Assembly (NCBI GenBank): GCA_938084175.1
Contig: CALKDR010000031.1
Location: 1-38,953, forward strand
From: an uncultured Campylobacterales bacterium
GTDB taxonomy: Bacteria; Campylobacterota; Campylobacteria; Campylobacterales; Arcobacteraceae
DNA: 38,953 bases
Reading direction: 5' to 3'
Below are positions 35,342 through 38,953 of this stretch, in pieces. A program made the position numbers and the translations under genes. How positions within the stretch are numbered: the stretch's first letter is position 1; each line of letters starts with the position of its first letter. The notes below the pieces were generated by a model, which worked only from the letters and a program-made list of their open reading frames with translations, had not been told where the DNA came from and searched no databases.

Positions 35342-36532
35342 ATGAAAGTATTAGTACGGAAATTTTTACAAAAAGAGTCAACAGCCGGTATTATTTTGAT
35401 GTTTGTTACAGTTCTTGCATTAATATTTAGTAATACTTTTTTATCCGAATTTTACAATAATTTTTTACATACTACTATTGAGTTTAAAATAGGCTCTTTA
35501 CTTGAAATATCCAAACCTCTAATCCTTTGGGTAAATGATGGATTAATGGCAATTTTCTTTTTATTAATTGGTTTAGAGATTAAAAGAGAGTTAATATTAG
35601 GTCATTTATCTACTTTCTCTAAAATAGCACTACCTGGTATTGCCGCTATTGGTGGTATGTTAGTTCCTGCTTTAGTATACGTTTTTTTTAATTATGATAA
35701 TGAGTTTGCATTAAAAGGTTGGGCAATTCCAACTGCAACTGATATTGCCTTTGCTTTAGGAATTGTATCTTTATTAGGAAAAAGAGTACCTACTTCTCTT
35801 AAGATATTTTTAATGGCATTAGCTATTTTTGATGATTTAGGTGCAATTTTAATTATTGCATTCTTTTATACTTCAGAGGTATCTGTACTATCTTTAATTA
35901 TGGCATCTTTTTGTATTTTAATACTCATTACTATGAATAAAATGCAAATAACACTTGTTAGTGCATATGCATTAGTTGGAGTTGTTCTTTGGGTATTTGT
36001 ATTAAAATCAGGCGTTCATGCTACCTTAGCTGGAATTATTCTAGCTTTTACAATTCCTTTAAATGCAATAAATGAAAAGAGAAAAAGAGTTTCACCTGTA
36101 AGAAGTTTACAGCACTATATCCATTTTTGGGTTGCTTTTTATATACTGCCAATTTTTGCTTTTGTAAATGCAGGTATTGATCTTAGATCTTTATCTTTTG
36201 AGGAAGTTGTAAATCCCGTTTCTTTAGGAATTATTTTTGGACTATTTATTGGTAAGCAATTAGGAGTATTTTTATTTGTTTATCTAGCAGTAAAATTCAA
36301 TTTTGCTAAGCTTCCACGTTATACTACATGGGGACAGGTTTATGGTATTAGTGTTTTAACAGGAATTGGATTTACTATGAGTTTATTTATTGATTCCTTA
36401 GCTTTTCAAGATTCAGCTATGTTTTCATATACAGATAAGTTAGCGATTTTAATTGGTTCAATTCTCTCAGGACTTTTGGGTTATTTGATTTTATTAAAAG
36501 TGAAGGGGAAAAAACACTGCTCTGCAATTTAA
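35342..36532 (+). CDS. nhaA: Na+/H+ antiporter NhaA
   Basis: A 396-residue inner membrane antiporter with about twelve helices that expels sodium in exchange for protons. The ion site AIFDDLGAIL has Asp164 and Asp165, and TATDIAFALG has Asp134, equivalent to Asp163, Asp164 and Asp133 of E. coli. The N-terminal FLQKESTAGIILM and the block GLEIKRELILG near 77 are also typical. AAAGGCG precedes the ATG. The stop codon overlaps that of the convergent dprA gene (TTAA). It fits a marine or salt-exposed habitat, but NhaA is also common elsewhere. Confidence 0.94.
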   Translation: MKVLVRKFLQKESTAGIILMFVTVLALIFSNTFLSEFYNNFLHTTIEFKIGSLLEISKPLILWVNDGLMAIFFLLIGLEIKRELILGHLSTFSKIALPGIAAIGGMLVPALVYVFFNYDNEFALKGWAIPTATDIAFALGIVSLLGKRVPTSLKIFLMALAIFDDLGAILIIAFFYTSEVSVLSLIMASFCILILITMNKMQITLVSAYALVGVVLWVFVLKSGVHATLAGIILAFTIPLNAINEKRKRVSPVRSLQHYIHFWVAFYILPIFAFVNAGIDLRSLSFEEVVNPVSLGIIFGLFIGKQLGVFLFVYLAVKFNFAKLPRYTTWGQVYGISVLTGIGFTMSLFIDSLAFQDSAMFSYTDKLAILIGSILSGLLGYLILLKVKGKKHCSAI

Positions 36533-37305
36533 CTTATTGATACTTTTGCATTTTGTATTTTAATTTTTCCTTCTATTTCATATTCAGAAATTTTATCTCC
36601 ATATTTTAGTATAGCTTCTTCATAACTTGGATTTGAATCACAAAATTCAAGTATTTCATCTTTTGCTTTTAATAATGGTAATTCTTTAGTTATACTTTGA
36701 ATAAACTCATCAAGATCGTAAATAACTTCAACTAATCCTTTTTTTACTAGCTCTTGTGTTCCTAAACTCTCATTTATTCTGTGTGCTAATGTATATACTT
36801 TTTTACCCATTTTAAGTGCATAATTAACAGATGTTAATGATCCTGATTTTAAATCAGCTTGTGTAACTATAAGAATATCTCCAAGGGCTACAACTATTTC
36901 ATTTCTTAAAACAAAAGTATAATTTCGTGGCTTTTCACCCTTTTGATATGCAGATAAAACTAAACCATTTTTTTCTATATTTGAGATCAAATTTTTATTT
37001 ACACTTGGATATCTTATATCTAAACCATTTGCAACAACAGCAATTGTATTGTCTTCACCCGCGGCAAAATGAGAAATAGCATCAACACCCATAGCAGCTC
37101 CACTTACTATACAAATATCAAAGCTTGATAACTTTGATGCTAATTTATGAGTAAACTCTTTTGTATATGCAAAAGGTCTTCTTGTGCCTATTATGGATAT
37201 TTTCTTTTTTTTAAGTAGTTTTGTATTTCCAATGTAAAAAAGTTCTTTAGGATACTTTTTCATATCTTTTAATTCTGGAATTTCAAAGTTGATTTCATTA
37301 ATCAT
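36529..37305 (-). CDS. dprA: DNA processing protein DprA
   Basis: A 258-residue DprA/Smf protein that loads RecA on incoming single-stranded DNA in natural transformation. The Rossmann-like core is visible in ISIIGTRRPFAYTKEF (from residue 36), VSGAAMGVDAISHFAAG near 67 and AHRINESLGT near 175. The short form, lacking an N-terminal SAM domain, is usual in Campylobacterota. AGGA precedes the ATG. It lies downstream of the deacetylase gene, as in Campylobacter jejuni. Confidence 0.9.
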   Translation of the reverse strand: MINEINFEIPELKDMKKYPKELFYIGNTKLLKKKKISIIGTRRPFAYTKEFTHKLASKLSSFDICIVSGAAMGVDAISHFAAGEDNTIAVVANGLDIRYPSVNKNLISNIEKNGLVLSAYQKGEKPRNYTFVLRNEIVVALGDILIVTQADLKSGSLTSVNYALKMGKKVYTLAHRINESLGTQELVKKGLVEVIYDLDEFIQSITKELPLLKAKDEILEFCDSNPSYEEAILKYGDKISEYEIEGKIKIQNAKVSIS

Positions 37306-37312
37306 AAAAATC

Positions 37313-37343
37313 CTAATAATATTTTTATTAATAATATTATTAG
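37313..37343 (-). repeat. A/T-rich hairpin between deacetylase and dprA genes
   Basis: Eleven-base perfect arms CTAATAATATT (37313-37323) and AATATTATTAG (37333-37343) around a nine-base loop. It covers the space just upstream of the dprA ribosome binding site. Almost purely A/T, so weak as RNA; possibly an attenuator or nothing. Confidence 0.35.
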
Positions 37344-37359
37344 TTATATATTTTAAAGC

Positions 37360-38424
37360 TTAAAGATAAGGTAGTTTATTTATAAAAATTGGTTGAACAT
37401 CTTTTAGTAAGTGTTTTGATTCTTTTAGTACTTTTAGTGTTAGTGAATGCGGATGTCCAATTGCAATTGCATATCCTCTTTTTTTAGCAATTTTAATAGC
37501 TTTTTTTAATTGATTTTGAATGTATGTGTAATCTTTTTCATTATCTAAAAAAGTATTTCTTACGATATAAGGCATATTATATTTTAAGGCATATTTTTTA
37601 GCTACTGATTTTGCAGTTGTTCTACTGTCAACAAAAACAAAATCATATTTTTTTAATGCTTTAAATAGTTTATCCATTGCATCATCATTTTGTGTAAATA
37701 CTGAACCTGTATGGTTATTTGTATATACTGCTTTTGGGTATAACTTTCTTAAGTTCTTTATAATACTTTCAATTCTTTTGTAAGAGTCATCTATTGTTAA
37801 AGTAATCTTTTCTGTTGATTTAAATTTAGGAGATGCTTGCATTGGAATGTGTATCATATGTACTTTTTGATTTTGTGCAATTTTTGCTGAATTTGAATGA
37901 CCTTTTTGAGGAGGTAAAAAAGCCATAGTTACATTATATCCAATATCTAAGATTGCTTTTTTTTGTCTACTGCTACTAACGTCATCAATTAGAATAGCAA
38001 TAACTGCCTTGTCTTTTTTATTATGTGTATATTTATCTCTTGAAGTTTTTGTAATAATTTGTTTTCTCTGTGTTTCTTTTTTTACTTCAGTTTTTTCAAT
38101 ACTTTTTTTAGGAAGTTCTTTTATTACTTCCTCGTAATCTTTTTTTAATTCTTCTGTTTGTTCTTCAAATTTTTCTTTTGGAGTTTCAAGTTTATCGAAA
38201 TATTCGTTTATTTCTTTATCTTGTTTTTTAGGAAGTGTTTTTTCTGTTTTTAGAATATCATTCTTAATACTTTTGTTTGTATTTTCATTCTTCATTATAA
38301 AATAGCTTAATCCACTAGCTATAAATGCAAATAAAAATATTAATAAGAAAATCTTTACTAATTTAGATTTTGATACTTGTGATGATTTTTTTTTAGTTTT
38401 TTTTGAAGTTTTTTTATTGCTCAT
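37360..38424 (-). CDS. Divergent polysaccharide deacetylase family protein (YibQ-like)
   Basis: A 354-residue membrane-anchored protein. A lysine-rich cytoplasmic start is followed by one helix at about residues 25-44 and a Lys/Glu-rich spacer to about 130. The C-terminal domain has VIAILIDDVSSS near 142, HIPMQASPKF near 195, TNNHTGSVFTQ near 238 and AIAIGHPHSLTLKVL near 321. These are the metal and substrate motifs of the divergent polysaccharide deacetylase family, which acts in the periplasm. The same gene lies between ilvC and dprA in Campylobacter. Activity and substrate are not established. Confidence 0.85.
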   Translation of the reverse strand: MSNKKTSKKTKKKSSQVSKSKLVKIFLLIFLFAFIASGLSYFIMKNENTNKSIKNDILKTEKTLPKKQDKEINEYFDKLETPKEKFEEQTEELKKDYEEVIKELPKKSIEKTEVKKETQRKQIITKTSRDKYTHNKKDKAVIAILIDDVSSSRQKKAILDIGYNVTMAFLPPQKGHSNSAKIAQNQKVHMIHIPMQASPKFKSTEKITLTIDDSYKRIESIIKNLRKLYPKAVYTNNHTGSVFTQNDDAMDKLFKALKKYDFVFVDSRTTAKSVAKKYALKYNMPYIVRNTFLDNEKDYTYIQNQLKKAIKIAKKRGYAIAIGHPHSLTLKVLKESKHLLKDVQPIFINKLPYL

Positions 38425-38438
38425 ATTAAGTCAATAAA

Positions 38439-38461
38439 TTAAGGAAGAAAATCTTCCTTAA
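38439..38461 (-). terminator. Terminator of ilvC
   Basis: Ten-base arms TTAAGGAAGA (38439-38448) and TCTTCCTTAA (38452-38461) around a three-base loop, just after the ilvC stop on the minus strand. The next gene starts at 38424, so it sits between the two. Confidence 0.75.
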
Positions 38462-38469
38462 TCTTTGTA

Positions 38470-38953
<484 letters not shown>

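Overview
The window looks like a chromosomal segment of an AT-rich member of the Campylobacterota, most likely of the Arcobacter group. This rests on low GC, frequent TTG starts after AAGG-type ribosome binding sites, and gene neighbourhoods known from this phylum (ilvC - divergent polysaccharide deacetylase - dprA; an aminotransferase and a small acidic gene before murC). No species can be named from sequence alone. I see no rRNA, tRNA, insertion sequence, CRISPR array or prophage.

Region 1 (1-11.4 kb) is a nitrate assimilation locus. On the minus strand, from right to left, it holds a NarK-type nitrate/nitrite transporter, a fused PP2C phosphatase-Ser/Thr kinase, a molybdopterin nitrate reductase, a ferredoxin-type nitrite reductase and the start of a 4Fe-4S protein that runs off the window. 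On the plus strand are a DUF2071 gene and a nitrate-type ABC transporter (binding protein, permease, ATPase). Two sequence elements recur upstream of these genes and are candidate regulator sites. A 200-base gap between the binding-protein and permease genes contains two strong predicted RNA structures.

Region 2 (11.4-16.8 kb) starts with a broken ankyrin-repeat gene. It continues with two tandem ammonium transporter-PII pairs (amtB-glnK twice), the second translationally coupled to pyrC. Regions 1 and 2 together form a nitrogen acquisition block: nitrate in by two routes, nitrate to nitrite to ammonium, ammonium uptake, and PII signalling.

Region 3 (16.8-19.5 kb) is a decayed flagellar locus. 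It contains remnants of flgI (P-ring) and probably fliM (switch) on the minus strand, and a broken flgH (L-ring) on the plus strand. Between them lie an intact acidic protein of the type that sits beside flagellar genes in relatives, a small membrane protein and further debris. Frameshifts, nonsense codons and internal deletions occur together, so this is decay rather than sequencing error alone.

Region 4 (19.5-39 kb) is ordinary housekeeping: tilS, rimO, panC, an orphan oligopeptide-type permease, acpS, ruvX, a MetF-family reductase, a SerB-type phosphatase, transaldolase, class II DAHP synthase, an ArsC-family protein, gatC, tgt, a TolC-family remnant, a TrkA-C protein, a succinyl-DAP-type aminotransferase, murC, nhaA, dprA, a divergent polysaccharide deacetylase and the 3' part of ilvC. 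Two genes here appear to have a -10 box exactly six bases before ATG and no ribosome binding site, suggesting leaderless transcripts.
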